This document shows positions 1 to 11,179 of a stretch of DNA of 64,000 bases, piece by piece; the stretch's first letter is position 1; each line of letters begins with the position of its first letter. The notes under the pieces were generated by a model. The model was not told the DNA's origin. It did not search any database and worked only from the letters and a program-made list of their open reading frames with translations. Source of the DNA: Mycobacterium sp. MFM001 (lineage in GTDB: Bacteria; Actinomycetota; Actinomycetes; Mycobacteriales; Mycobacteriaceae); the NCBI RefSeq assembly GCF_003402475.1, contig NZ_BFAB01000003.1, forward strand, positions 342,616 through 406,615, in the 5' to 3' direction. A program made the translations under genes and the position numbers.

Positions 1-1049
1 CGTTCGGCCAGTTCGAGCGCCTGCTGAACCCGCCCGGCGATCAGCGGGATCTCCAGCACGTTGGCGTTCATCGCGGCGACCGTGAACAGGCCGACGAAGC
101 GGTGCTCGACGATGCCGTCCCCGTCGTTTTCGCGGATGACCGCGATGTAGGGGTAGGCGCCGAAGCGTACATAGCTGGGAACGGTGGCCTGGGCGAGCAC
201 CAGCAGTTTGGTGTCGTCGGTCAGCCGGGGTCGCAAGGCCTTGCGCAGCCGCAGCACACCCAGCCGCGTCGACTCGTCGACCGAGATCTGCCCATCGCTT
301 ACCGCCCCGCGTTGGTAGCCGAGCAGCACGAAGTGCCCGTCGGCCAGCCAGCGCAACAGCGCGGCGACGTCGGTGCGGTCCGGGGCCGAGAAGTGGTCGT
401 CGGCATTGGTTTCGACTCGGCCGGCCAAATTGTCGAGGGCAGCGGCCATGGCTGTCGAATCCGCCGCGACCTGACGGACGTCGGCTAACACGTTGGGCAG
501 CAGGCGCTCGGCGTCCGCCAGCGCCTTGTGATGCACCGACGGTGAGAGCTGGACGTGAATCCACATCTCGTCAACGCCGTCGGGTTCAATGCCCTCCAAA
601 TCGCCGTCCGGGCCGCGGCGCACCCCAAACACCGGGTTCATGATGCCGACGTAGGCCACCCCGAGCCGATGCAGCAGGACCGCCACCGAATCCATCAGCA
701 TGGCGCCGTGCTCGGTGACCACCTGCATCGCGGGTCCCAACCCGGCCGCGTCGTCGGCTGGGTATACGGCAACGCGGGTTTCGCCGGGCCGGCGGTGCTG
801 CGCGAGCCGGAAGTGAGCGCTCAGCATCGCCGGCGTCACCGCCTGGACAGCGGCCCGATTCAGGACGGCGGTGTCGGCGAACTGGCGCTCGGTCTCGGGC
901 GCGTCGCCGTGCGGGCCGCGATAGGTGGCGGCGTAAGCCCTCGGAATCCAGGGCGGAAGCTCGTCGACGCTGGTGAACTCGGCCCACCCCGCCGGCAGGC
1001 GGAAGCTCTGGCCTGACGGCGGTGCGGGCTGGGCTGGTCCCACCGTCAC
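1..1049 (-). CDS. gdh: NAD-dependent glutamate dehydrogenase, N-terminal part (runs off the window)
   Basis: This is the first ~350 codons of the large (about 1600-residue) NAD-specific glutamate dehydrogenase, which converts glutamate to 2-oxoglutarate and ammonia. I translated the minus strand by hand. The protein begins VTVGPAQPAPPSGQSF and contains stretches close to my recollection of Rv2476c: AVLLHRLGVAYVGIMNPVFG, LLRWLADGHFVLLGYQR and FVGLFTVAAMNANVLEIP. Only the N-terminal regulatory (ACT-like) region is present; the catalytic domain lies beyond base 1. GTG at 1049 was chosen because a GGAG ribosome site lies 8 bases upstream and an in-frame TGA follows closely upstream of that. The next gene, ettA, has the same strand and ends 49 bases upstream, as in M. 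tuberculosis. Confidence 0.93.
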   Translation of the reverse strand, partial: MTVGPAQPAPPSGQSFRLPAGWAEFTSVDELPPWIPRAYAATYRGPHGDAPETERQFADTAVLNRAAVQAVTPAMLSAHFRLAQHRRPGETRVAVYPADDAAGLGPAMQVVTEHGAMLMDSVAVLLHRLGVAYVGIMNPVFGVRRGPDGDLEGIEPDGVDEMWIHVQLSPSVHHKALADAERLLPNVLADVRQVAADSTAMAAALDNLAGRVETNADDHFSAPDRTDVAALLRWLADGHFVLLGYQRGAVSDGQISVDESTRLGVLRLRKALRPRLTDDTKLLVLAQATVPSYVRFGAYPYIAVIRENDGDGIVEHRFVGLFTVAAMNANVLEIPLIAGRVQQALELAE

Positions 1050-1098
1050 ACCGACCGCTCCTCAATCAGCACGCATACGAGCGCTGGTATCGGAGACA

Positions 1099-2775
<1,677 letters not shown>

Positions 2776-2821
2776 GCAGCAGTGTTACCTCTCTGGGCTT
2801 TGTTGTCGTGCGGCGACCCCT

Positions 2822-2850
2822 GCGCCCGGCTTCGCCGCGCTTGCGATCGC
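2822..2850. repeat. Short dispersed GC-rich intergenic repeat
   Basis: A 29-base unit (starts GCGCCCGGCTTCGCCGCGCT) lies in the gap between the start of ettA and the stop of the SSB gene. It matches, on the opposite strand and with about two mismatches, the units at 32500-32530 and, less well, 32430-32457. It is non-coding in all placements. Confidence 0.6.
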
Positions 2851-2898
2851 CGCAAGATTGCTCGCGCCCCATCCTAGGCACCGCTGCGGTGATGCCGT

Positions 2899-3345
2899 TC
2901 AGGCCGATAGCGGCAGCCCGGTCTCGGCCTCCTCTGTGTCGTCGGCCGCGGACTCGGATGGCGACGGCGTCGCGGTGTCCGCGTCGACGGCGACCGTCTT
3001 TTCGACGTGGGCGATGCAGCGAGACAGGTCCGGGCCGACGGACGTCGCGCGCATCTCCAGAGTCGAGCGCCGGATGCCGTCGCGGTCCTCGTATTCGCTG
3101 GTGTGGACATGTCCCACCACGATCACGGCCGAGCCCTTGCGCAGCGAGGCGCCCACCCCGGTGACCAGCCGGCCCCAGCAGTTGACGGTGACAAACAACG
3201 AGTTGCCGGGCTCCCATGTGCCGTCGGCGCCGCGTCGGCGCGAGTTGCTCGCGACCCGGAACTTGATCACCTCTTGGTCGCCGACCTGGCGGCGCTGCAG
3301 GTCGTTGACGATGTTGCCGACTACGGTCAGCGGCGTTTCGAACAT
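2899..3345 (-). CDS. ssbB: Single-stranded DNA-binding protein paralogue (SsbB type)
   Basis: A 148-residue OB-fold protein (MFETPLTVVGNIVNDLQRRQ...) corresponding to Rv2478c, the second mycobacterial SSB. Residues 1-110 form the OB domain, with the usual aromatic/basic surface (FRVASNSRRR, VNCWGRL, GHVHTSEYEDRDGIRR). The tail is acidic (SESAADDTEEAETGLPLSA) but lacks the DDDIPF-type tip that recruits partners to the housekeeping SSB. It therefore probably binds single-stranded DNA without full replisome contacts (inference). The ATG at 3345 follows an AAGGAA ribosome site. Confidence 0.9.
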   Translation of the reverse strand: MFETPLTVVGNIVNDLQRRQVGDQEVIKFRVASNSRRRGADGTWEPGNSLFVTVNCWGRLVTGVGASLRKGSAVIVVGHVHTSEYEDRDGIRRSTLEMRATSVGPDLSRCIAHVEKTVAVDADTATPSPSESAADDTEEAETGLPLSA

Positions 3346-3544
3346 TGCTCATTCCTTTCGGTTGGAGTTGCTGGCACTCATTCAGCGCCGCGACGCCGAC
3401 AACAGACGACACACCGCCTGGTGTCACCGGTGAGGCTGTGGACAATGGGCCAACTGTGGATCGCCACCAGTTCGCGAAGCAGAAGCCACGGTCGTGACTC
3501 GGCCAGAACTACAGCCTTAGCGTCTGTTTCGCGAGAAACCGCGG

Positions 3545-5533
3545 CTAGCCCCGCGGCGAGGTGTCGCGGCGCGCCAACTCGGCGAGCATCGCGTTGTAGG
3601 CGGCCAGCTCGGCGTCGTCGTCGCGCTCGGCGGCACGGTCCAGCCGCCGCGCGGTGCGCTGGTCGCTGCGGGTCCACTGCACCAGCAACGCGATCATCAC
3701 GATCACCAGCGGGATTTCGCCTGCCGCCCAAGCGATTCCGCCGCCGAGTCGCTGGTCGCCGAGCAGATCGGTGTGCCAGCTCAGATGCAGCGACCGGTAG
3801 AAGCTTTCGCCGAGTACCTCGCGGGTGCTCATCAGCACCACCCCGAAAAAGGCGTGCAGCGGCAGCGACGCGAACACCACCGCCACCTTGGCCAGCGGCG
3901 GGATGGGCCGCGGGGTGGGGTCGACGCCGATCACCACCCAGTAGAAGAGGTAGCCGCTGAGCAGGAAGTGCACGTTCATCAGCAGGTGGCCCATATGACT
4001 GCCCGCCGCCGCGTCGAAGATGCCGCCGAGGTAGAGCCCGTAAAACCCGGCGACGAACAGCACGGTGGCCACCACCGGGTTGGTGAGGAACCGCGAGAGC
4101 CGGCTGTGCAGCGCGGCGAGAAGCCATTCCCGCATGCCGGGCGGATCGCTGGGTGGCAGCGCCCGCAACGCCAGGCTGACCGGCGCCCCCAGCACCAACA
4201 GCACCGGCACCAGCATCGACAGCACCATGTGGGCCGCCATGTGCATGCTGAACATCGCCGGCATGTAGCGGCCCACTCCCGACGACGTCGCGAACAGCAG
4301 CGCCGCGCAGCCCAGCAGCCACGCGAGCGTCCGGCCGCGCGGCCAGTGATCGCCGCGGCGGCGAAGCCGGCGCACCCCGGCCAGATACAGCCCGGCGAAC
4401 ACGACCGCCGCGGTGCCGAAGATCAGGTCGAAGCGCCAGTCGAAGAGCACCCGGGCCACCGTGGGCGGCCCGTCGAAGTCGTAGCCGATCGCGACCTCGG
4501 GTATCGAGGGGTTGAGGATCGGCGGCGGTGGCGGCGGGGTGCGGCCCAGCCCGACGGCGATACCGAACGTCAGGCCGAACACCGCGGCCTCGATTGCCGC
4601 CAACCGGACCAACCCAAAATGTGAGCTTGAATCTGCTTGCAGCGCAACAACTCCCACGCGACGCTGACGCCAGCCGACGAGACCCAGCAGGCACAGGGCG
4701 ACGGCCTTGGCGATCACCAGCCGCCCGTAGCCGGTGCTCAGCAGGTCGGCCGGAACCACGCGCACCAGGGCGTTGACGACCCCGCTGAGCGCCATCGCGG
4801 CAAAGCACCACAACGCCAGCGTCGAGAACCGCCGCGCGGCCAGGTCGGTGTGCTCCCCGCCGCGAATCGCGTGGACCAGCAGGACCAGCAGACCGCCGGC
4901 CCACAGGCCGGCGGCAACCAAGTGGATCAACAGGCTGTTGGTGGCCAGGTCATGCGACCCGCCGGCCGACGAGTGACCGGTCAGCCCAAGCGGCACCAGC
5001 GTCACCAGCGACCCGGCCAACAGCAACGGCGTCGCTGACCAGCGCAGCACCGGCAGGCTCACCAGCATCACCGCGGCGGCCAAAAACGCGGTCCACCGCC
5101 ACGCCGTCGCGACGTTGATCAGGCTGGCCAGCGACCACAGCGTCGCCGGGTTGAGGTGAGCGCTCAGCGGCTGACCCGAAACGTCGGAGATGGTCAGCGG
5201 GACCAGCAGCGCCGCACACACTGCCCACACGCCGGCGGCCACCGTCCCCAGCCGCAACGCGCGGTAGCCGTCGGCGTCCAGCACGCCGCTGTCCTGCGGC
5301 GGCACCAGAAACGCCGCGAACAGAAACGACCCGACCGCCACCACGGCGGCGATCTCCCCGGCCGCCCGCACGAACGGCAACCCCAGCGTGGTGACCGGAC
5401 CCGGATCGGGCAGCCCGGTGGCGGTCAGCGCGTCGGCCAGCGACAACGCCGCGATCCCCGCCGCGGTGCAGCCCGCCAGCGCGGCCACGCCGACCAGCAG
5501 CGGCCACACCACCGCACGTCGGGCGTCCGTCAT
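3545..5533 (-). CDS. CopD - cytochrome c oxidase assembly (CtaG-like) fusion membrane protein
   Basis: A 662-residue polytopic membrane protein. The N-terminal half (residues ~10-330) has helices typical of the copper-resistance CopD family (for example the segment around HSSAGGSHDLATNSLLIHLV). The C-terminal half (~380-620) resembles caa3-type oxidase assembly factor CtaG, with histidines in membrane context (MFSMHMAAHMVLSMLVP; SHMGHLLMNVHFLLSGYLFY) that could bind copper. The architecture and length match recalled Rv0102. The ATG at 5533 is preferred over upstream starts because the extra 68 residues are Ser/Arg-rich and overlap plsB2. The stop of plsB2 lies 19 bases upstream, so the genes are probably co-transcribed. 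Copper handling for respiratory oxidase is inferred. Confidence 0.85.
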   Translation of the reverse strand: MTDARRAVVWPLLVGVAALAGCTAAGIAALSLADALTATGLPDPGPVTTLGLPFVRAAGEIAAVVAVGSFLFAAFLVPPQDSGVLDADGYRALRLGTVAAGVWAVCAALLVPLTISDVSGQPLSAHLNPATLWSLASLINVATAWRWTAFLAAAVMLVSLPVLRWSATPLLLAGSLVTLVPLGLTGHSSAGGSHDLATNSLLIHLVAAGLWAGGLLVLLVHAIRGGEHTDLAARRFSTLALWCFAAMALSGVVNALVRVVPADLLSTGYGRLVIAKAVALCLLGLVGWRQRRVGVVALQADSSSHFGLVRLAAIEAAVFGLTFGIAVGLGRTPPPPPPILNPSIPEVAIGYDFDGPPTVARVLFDWRFDLIFGTAAVVFAGLYLAGVRRLRRRGDHWPRGRTLAWLLGCAALLFATSSGVGRYMPAMFSMHMAAHMVLSMLVPVLLVLGAPVSLALRALPPSDPPGMREWLLAALHSRLSRFLTNPVVATVLFVAGFYGLYLGGIFDAAAGSHMGHLLMNVHFLLSGYLFYWVVIGVDPTPRPIPPLAKVAVVFASLPLHAFFGVVLMSTREVLGESFYRSLHLSWHTDLLGDQRLGGGIAWAAGEIPLVIVMIALLVQWTRSDQRTARRLDRAAERDDDAELAAYNAMLAELARRDTSPRG

Positions 5534-5552
5534 AACTACAGCGTATGGCCCA

Positions 5553-7892
5553 CTATCCCGCCGCCCGCCGCGACTCGACTTCGCGGGCGACGAACTGATT
5601 GCGCGCGATCTGCGCGACGTGGTCGAAATCCCTGAGGATTCTCCGCAATTCGGTGCGGAATGCGGTCCGGCGCTCGGCCAGGTCAGGTGCGGGCTCCAAC
5701 AGCTGCTGGTCCGCGGCGACCTGCCGTGCCGTCGCAAACAGCAGCGTGGAGACCGGCTCGCTGCTGCTCACCCGGCCCTGCGCGACGTACTGGCGGCCGA
5801 CGCCGAGCGCCAATTGGGTCAGGTCCTTCTCGCCGATGTCCGCCGGGGCGTCGCGCAGTACGTCGGCGACAATCTCGTACGCCTCGAAGAACACCCGCAG
5901 CATCGCGTCCGACATCAGCGGTCGTTTGGCGTACAGCATTGCGTCGATCTCGTCGCCGCCCGCCGCGACGTGGGCTTCCCAATCGGAGTGCCAGGCCATC
6001 TCTTCTGCGATGTTGTTGCGGAATGACGCCGAATCAGCGAAGTAGAAGTCGAACTTCAGTAGATCGCGAAGCCGCATGGCCTGCGTCCAGAAGGCTTCCA
6101 CCCGATCGCCCTCGGCGTGGGCGGCGTGTGCCAGGGCCAGCTCGACGATCGAGGTCTCCAGGAAGGCGTGGATCACCGAGTTGCGGTAGAACGCCGCGGT
6201 GTGCTCGTCTTCGGGCGCGATGCGCCACACCGGTTCTCGTCCGCCGTCGACGCGGGTGACCGGATGGCCATTGGACAGTGCGTCCACCGCCGCGCGGACA
6301 CCCTCGGTGGTGCGCAGCCGCAGTGCGCTGGTGGTGACCGGGGTTTGCTTGCGCTCCAGGTAGTCCAGTGAGTCCTGCAGCGTGTGGTGCAGCTGGCGCA
6401 GGGTCAGCGCGACGCCGTGCGTGGTCAGCAGCAGCGCCGACACCAGCCCGGTGGCGTTCACCGGCGTTGCCCGCAGAATGCGCCACGCGACTTCGAACGA
6501 CATCTTTTGCAGCGCAAGCCGTTTGGCGGCCGGATCGGCGGCTGTCGGGCCACCCGCCGGGCCGAGGTATTGGCGCATCGAGACCGCTTCGGGGAAGCGG
6601 ACGTAGATCTTGCCGTAGTTGCGCTCGCCCTGGGCCTTGATGAAGTTGTACAGCCAGCCGACGCCTTCGGCTTTCTTTTCCGCGCCGCGCGCGTAGGCCG
6701 CGTATTCGGCGGTCTCGTGCAGCTGGTCGAAGCTGATCGAAACTCCTTGCAACAGAATGTCGTCGCTGCGGCCGTCTAGGTAGGCGTCGGCCACGTAGCT
6801 CATCAGGCCGAGCTTGGGCGGCAGCATCTTGCCGGTGCGCGAGCGGGTGCCCTCGATGGACCAGCTCAGGTTGAACCGCTTCTCGACGACGTAGCCCACG
6901 TACTGTCTGAGCACGTACTTGTAGAGCTGGTTGTCGCCGATGTTGCGGCGAATGAAGATGACACCGGAGCGGCGCAGCAGCGGGCCCATCACCCCGAATG
7001 CCAGGTTGATGCCGGCGAATACGTGCACCGGCGGGAGCCGGTTCTCCTGCATGGCGACCGGCATGACCGCGCCGTCGATGTAGGACCGGTGCGAGAACAG
7101 CAGCACTGCGGGATGGGTCTCCAGCGCGGTGCGCATGGCCGCCACTTGGTACTCGTCGTAGTCGATTTCGGGGTCGAAGCCCCGGCTGAGCAACCTGCCC
7201 AGCACCGACACCAGGTCGACGGACACTCGGCTCCAGCCGGTGGCAAGCTCGTCGAGCATCTTGCCGGCTTCCTCGAGTGTGGCGCCCGGGATCTTCTCCA
7301 GTCCGGCGCGGAATCGCGCGGAGGCCAAGATCTCCGGCTTCACCAGCCGCGGAGACTTGTACTGCGGCCCCAGGATGCGGTATTCGGCGCGTTCCAGCGC
7401 CAGGATGGCCCGGCGTGCGACGAAATGTGCGAAATCCCTGGGGTTTTCGCCGACAGTGAGATCACGCCACTGCTGGCGCAACTCGGAGACCTTCGCGGAT
7501 TCGCCGACCACCACCCTGGCCCGGGACGGCTCGGAGCTCACCACGCGACGCTGCTGACGCTCGTTGGGGTGGTAGGGATCGCGTCCCGGCAGCAGAGCCG
7601 CCACCCTGCTCAGCGCGGACGCGCCCGCGCGTGGCAGCCAGAAGACCCGCACCGGGACGATCGAGCGGTCCTCGTCGGCCTCCAGCTGCTCGACGAGCTG
7701 GGCCAGTGCTGCTGGCTCTGGGTCATGTGGAGGCAGCTGCAGCACGTCGACCTTGGTGTCGGGGTACCGCTTACGTTGCTGCCCCAACCACTCCGAGACC
7801 AGCTCCGCCTCCACCGGCGAGGAAATCGACGCCAACACCAGCGTGTCGTCGGTGGTGGTCAATGTGCCGATGTCGGCGCCCGGCTTTCTCAC
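5553..7892 (-). CDS. plsB2: Glycerol-3-phosphate 1-O-acyltransferase PlsB2
   Basis: A 779-residue enzyme that acylates glycerol-3-phosphate, the first step of phospholipid and triacylglycerol synthesis, probably at the inner membrane face. Acyltransferase block I HRSYID (HX4D, near residue 266), block [14 protein letters not shown] and block [14 protein letters not shown] (near residue 345) are intact. The real start is GTG at 7892: the protein then begins [11 protein letters not shown], as expected from Rv2482c. Upstream extension would only read the shadow frame of plsC. The GTGA overlap with the plsC stop (7889-7892) points to translational coupling, so consecutive acylation steps are made together. 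Confidence 0.95.
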   Translation of the reverse strand: MRKPGADIGTLTTTDDTLVLASISSPVEAELVSEWLGQQRKRYPDTKVDVLQLPPHDPEPAALAQLVEQLEADEDRSIVPVRVFWLPRAGASALSRVAALLPGRDPYHPNERQQRRVVSSEPSRARVVVGESAKVSELRQQWRDLTVGENPRDFAHFVARRAILALERAEYRILGPQYKSPRLVKPEILASARFRAGLEKIPGATLEEAGKMLDELATGWSRVSVDLVSVLGRLLSRGFDPEIDYDEYQVAAMRTALETHPAVLLFSHRSYIDGAVMPVAMQENRLPPVHVFAGINLAFGVMGPLLRRSGVIFIRRNIGDNQLYKYVLRQYVGYVVEKRFNLSWSIEGTRSRTGKMLPPKLGLMSYVADAYLDGRSDDILLQGVSISFDQLHETAEYAAYARGAEKKAEGVGWLYNFIKAQGERNYGKIYVRFPEAVSMRQYLGPAGGPTAADPAAKRLALQKMSFEVAWRILRATPVNATGLVSALLLTTHGVALTLRQLHHTLQDSLDYLERKQTPVTTSALRLRTTEGVRAAVDALSNGHPVTRVDGGREPVWRIAPEDEHTAAFYRNSVIHAFLETSIVELALAHAAHAEGDRVEAFWTQAMRLRDLLKFDFYFADSASFRNNIAEEMAWHSDWEAHVAAGGDEIDAMLYAKRPLMSDAMLRVFFEAYEIVADVLRDAPADIGEKDLTQLALGVGRQYVAQGRVSSSEPVSTLLFATARQVAADQQLLEPAPDLAERRTAFRTELRRILRDFDHVAQIARNQFVAREVESRRAAG

Positions 7893-9487
7893 GATCGGCC
7901 CTTCGGCCGGGGTTGCGCCTTGGCGGCCTTCTTCGCCGGCGTCTTGGCGGCCTTCTTCGCGGCGCGCTTGCGGGGCGGCGCTTTGGTCACCCGGGTGTAC
8001 AGAGCGGCTTCGGGTAGTTGGTCGACCGGCCAGTCGGCCAACGTGTCCAAATACAGCTGGCGCACTTCGGCAATCCGGTCCGGCAGCGTGTCGACGCTCC
8101 AGTTGCTGACCGAAATCGGCGGGAACACAGCAACATCCACCGTGCCCGGGTTCATCGTGGAGGAGTTTCGCGCGGCGACGATCTCCGCGTTGCGGATCAC
8201 GATCGGCACGATCGGGATTCCGGCGGCCATCGCGATGCGGAACGGCCCCTTCTTGAACGGCCCGACGGTGGTGGTGTCCATCCGGGTGCCCTCGGGCGCG
8301 ATCACGATCGACAGTCCCTTTTTGGCGCGCTCTTCGACCTCGTGCAGCGACTCCACCGCGGCCGTCGGATCGTCGCGGTCGATGAACACGGCGTCCAGCA
8401 GCTTGCCGAGCGTGCCCATGATCGGGTCGCTTTCCAGCTCCTTCTTGCCCACACCAATCCAGTTGTCGCGCACCAACGCAGCGGTGATGATCGGGTCGGC
8501 CTGGTTGCGGTGATTGAAGATGAACACGGCCGGGCGCTGCGCCGTCAGGTTCTCCGCGCCAATCACGTTGAGGTGCACGCCGCTGGCCACCAGCAGCAGC
8601 TGCGACCAGGTGGAGGTGAAGAAGTTCACGCCGCGACGGCGGTTTCGGGTCAGCAGCCCGATGCCCACCGCGCCGGCAGCGACAGGAAACGCCGAGCCGA
8701 TGCCGGCCAAAGCCCGCAGCTGCGAGCGGATGCCGACGCCGCCGCGGCTGGTGAAGCGCAGGATCGGCCAACCGCGACGGCGGGCGACCGCGGCCATCTT
8801 GCCCTCGGGGTTGGTCGGGCGGGGATTTCCGACCAGATACATCAGCGCGACGTCCTCGTCGCCGTCGGCGTAGAAGTAGCTGTCCTTCAAGTCGATACCG
8901 TGTTCGGCGGCGAACTGCTGCACGGCCGCCGCCTTGCCCGGTCCCCACAGAATCGGCTTGACCACTTTGCCGGTGAGGACCCCGTTCTCGTCGGTTTCGA
9001 ACTTGTTGGTCAGCGTGTTGGGAATGCCAAGAAATCGAGCAACGGGCTCCACCTGCAGCGTCAGCGCCGACGAACTGAGCACCACGGTGTGGCCGCGAGC
9101 GAGGTGGGCGCGCACCAATTCCCGCATCTCCGGGTAGATCCGGCTCTCGATCTTCTGCGCGAACAACCGCTCGCCGATTTCCTCCATGTCGGACAGCGGG
9201 CGGCCGCGCAGCGCCGACGACGCCTTGAGGATGAGTTCCTCGAACTCGATGCGCCCGAGTTGATGATTCAGGCCGGCCTGGATCATCCCGATCAGCTCAC
9301 CCACGCCCATCTCGCGGCGCCGGAAGCGCTCCTGGGTCAAGATGACGCCGGTGAAGCCTGCGACCAGGGTGCCGTCCAGGTCGAAAAACGCGCCGATCTT
9401 TGGGCCGGGCGGACTGGCCATGATTTCAGCGACCGACCCGGGCAACCGGAGATCGCGCGGCTGCTTGCGCTTTTCCGCCCCGGTCAT
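7889..9487 (-). CDS. plsC: HAD phosphatase - 1-acylglycerol-3-phosphate acyltransferase fusion PlsC
   Basis: A 532-residue two-domain protein matching Rv2483c. Residues ~28-260 are a HAD/SerB-like phosphatase domain with nucleophile motif FFDLDGTLV and a later DGDEDVALM metal site. Residues ~280-500 are a PlsC acyltransferase with FNHRNQADP (HX4D) and APEGTRMD. The tail is a Lys/Ala/Pro repeat ([18 protein letters not shown]), common in mycobacterial surface or nucleic-acid-binding tails. It would make phosphatidic acid from the PlsB2 product; the role of the phosphatase domain is not established from sequence. The ATG at 9487 is preceded by a GGAGGAG site that belongs to a dispersed repeat. 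Confidence 0.93.
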   Translation of the reverse strand: MTGAEKRKQPRDLRLPGSVAEIMASPPGPKIGAFFDLDGTLVAGFTGVILTQERFRRREMGVGELIGMIQAGLNHQLGRIEFEELILKASSALRGRPLSDMEEIGERLFAQKIESRIYPEMRELVRAHLARGHTVVLSSSALTLQVEPVARFLGIPNTLTNKFETDENGVLTGKVVKPILWGPGKAAAVQQFAAEHGIDLKDSYFYADGDEDVALMYLVGNPRPTNPEGKMAAVARRRGWPILRFTSRGGVGIRSQLRALAGIGSAFPVAAGAVGIGLLTRNRRRGVNFFTSTWSQLLLVASGVHLNVIGAENLTAQRPAVFIFNHRNQADPIITAALVRDNWIGVGKKELESDPIMGTLGKLLDAVFIDRDDPTAAVESLHEVEERAKKGLSIVIAPEGTRMDTTTVGPFKKGPFRIAMAAGIPIVPIVIRNAEIVAARNSSTMNPGTVDVAVFPPISVSNWSVDTLPDRIAEVRQLYLDTLADWPVDQLPEAALYTRVTKAPPRKRAAKKAAKTPAKKAAKAQPRPKGRS

Positions 9488-9489
9488 TT

Positions 9490-9531
9490 GCGCCGCTCCT
9501 CCTCATCGCTTCGCTCTGCATCGTCGCCGGC
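9490..9531. repeat. Small interspersed repeat carrying the plsC ribosome-binding site
   Basis: On the minus strand this gap reads ...GATGCAGAGCGAAGCGATG followed by AGGAGGAGCGGCGC and then the plsC ATG. From memory, this sequence recurs between mycobacterial genes, resembling the MIRU-type elements that contain an SD and a start. Only one copy is visible in the window, so the repeat assignment rests on recollection. Confidence 0.45.
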
Positions 9532-9536
9532 GCGGG

Positions 9537-11012
9537 TCATGATCCGGCCGCCGATCGGGTCGACGACTTCGACGCCTCGACGTCGAAGGAGGCGGGCACC
9601 GGGTGCGGCGCGGGTTCGCCTGCCAGCGCGAGGATCTCGTCGAAACCCTCCAGAAGGCATCGGGCCCACAAATCCTCATGGCGGACCGCGGCCCGGTCGT
9701 AGCGCGTGGTGATTGTGCAGTACCCGCCGCGCGATATCAGCACGACCATCATCGCGACGCCCGGCAGTGGCCCAATGCCATACTGCCGCAAGACTTTTGC
9801 ACCGGCGAGGTACGTATCGCCCGGGTACACCGGCACATTGCTGGCCTGCACGTCGGAGGCGACCACCGAGCCGGTCATCGACTCGAGCAACGGCGTGGGC
9901 AGCACGCTGAGCACCGGGGCGATCGAACCGATGAAGTCCATCGCCGGTTCGTCACGGCGCTGGGTCATCTGGGCACGAATCTTGCGCATCCGGGCCACCG
10001 GGTCGGCGGTGCCCACCGGCGCGGCCAGGTTGACGCCGGTGAACCGGTTGCCGCCGGCCGGATCGGATTCGGCCCGTAGGTTCACCGGCACCGCCATCGG
10101 CAGCGTGGCGATCGGCACGCCGAGCGCTTCGTGGTAGCGGCCCAGCGCACCGCACAGGCCGGCCAGATAGGCGTCGTTGATCGAGCCGCCGCCCGCCTTG
10201 GCGGCTCGGTGCAGGTCGGAGAGCGGGATGTCGATGGCCTCGGTGCGGGTGGCCAGGCTGCGCCGGCGCAGCAGCGGCGACGGCTCGGCGGCCCGGCTCA
10301 TCACCCGCACGCTGGAGCGGGCGTAGCTCAGCGCCCCGGCCACCGTGGATGCGGGACGCAAAACCGCCCGCCCCACCACCGAGGCCGCGCCCCACACCGC
10401 GCCCCGAACCCCGCCGACGACGGATTCGGGAAGGTGATTGAGGCCCTCGCGCATCAGGTCGTTCGGCGACAGATCTTGCGGAATGGGTTGCGGCGGCGCG
10501 GGTCCAGCCGGCGGATCGCGCTCCAGGTCATAGATGTGGGAGAACATCTCCACGCTGCCGACACCGTCGGTGACGGCGTGGCTGAGGTGCAACAGTGTCG
10601 CGGCCCTGCCGTCGGCCAAGCCGTCGATCAGGGTGGCCGTCCACAACGGCCGCGCGATGTCCAGCGGCGACTGCAGCATCACCTCGGCCAGATCGAATAC
10701 CTGCCGTAGCGTGCCCGGTTCGGCGACCCGCAGCCGTCGCACATGAAAGTCCAAGTTGAAATCGGGATCCACCACCCAGCGCGGCGCGGCCGTCGGCAGC
10801 GTCGGCACAACCACCTTCTGGCGCAGCCGCAGCACCCGCCGGGACGCGTGTTCGAAACGGGTCCGGAAGCGTTCCCAGTCCGGTGTGGTGTCGAGGATTT
10901 CCAGTGCCATGATCCCCGACCGTGTCCGCGGGTTGGCTTCCCCACGGTGCAGCAGATAGTCGACAGCTCCCAGCGCGGTGGGCAACCCCGCCGCATCGAC
11001 GGCCTCAGCCAC
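9537..11012 (-). CDS. WS/DGAT-type acyltransferase (Rv2484c-like)
   Basis: A 491-residue member of the wax ester synthase / diacylglycerol acyltransferase family, the same length as recalled Rv2484c. The acyl-transfer histidine motif appears as LSHAVTDGVG (about residue 145), a variant of the family HHxxxDG with Ser for the first His. A PLW segment (SPLDIARPLWTATLIDG) and the C-terminal family blocks (SNVPVYPGDTYLAGAKV, GYCTITTRYD) are present. Members esterify diacylglycerol or alcohols with acyl-CoA to form storage triacylglycerol or wax. It lies upstream of plsC/plsB2 on the same strand, 49 bases from plsC, consistent with a lipid-assembly operon. Substrate is unknown. Confidence 0.85.
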   Translation of the reverse strand: MAEAVDAAGLPTALGAVDYLLHRGEANPRTRSGIMALEILDTTPDWERFRTRFEHASRRVLRLRQKVVVPTLPTAAPRWVVDPDFNLDFHVRRLRVAEPGTLRQVFDLAEVMLQSPLDIARPLWTATLIDGLADGRAATLLHLSHAVTDGVGSVEMFSHIYDLERDPPAGPAPPQPIPQDLSPNDLMREGLNHLPESVVGGVRGAVWGAASVVGRAVLRPASTVAGALSYARSSVRVMSRAAEPSPLLRRRSLATRTEAIDIPLSDLHRAAKAGGGSINDAYLAGLCGALGRYHEALGVPIATLPMAVPVNLRAESDPAGGNRFTGVNLAAPVGTADPVARMRKIRAQMTQRRDEPAMDFIGSIAPVLSVLPTPLLESMTGSVVASDVQASNVPVYPGDTYLAGAKVLRQYGIGPLPGVAMMVVLISRGGYCTITTRYDRAAVRHEDLWARCLLEGFDEILALAGEPAPHPVPASFDVEASKSSTRSAAGS

Positions 11013-11179
11013 CGTCTCTTCCCTGTCCCGGCATCACCACTGCAGCCTCCGTTCCGACGCCTACCCAAACGCTAGTCCGGTTGCTGCGACGGCGGTAGCG
11101 ATTGCCAGGATCCGCTTCAACGGCAATAATATCAGCCGGCCGGTTTACGAAAGACTTTGCCAGCGGCGCGAATTGGAAT

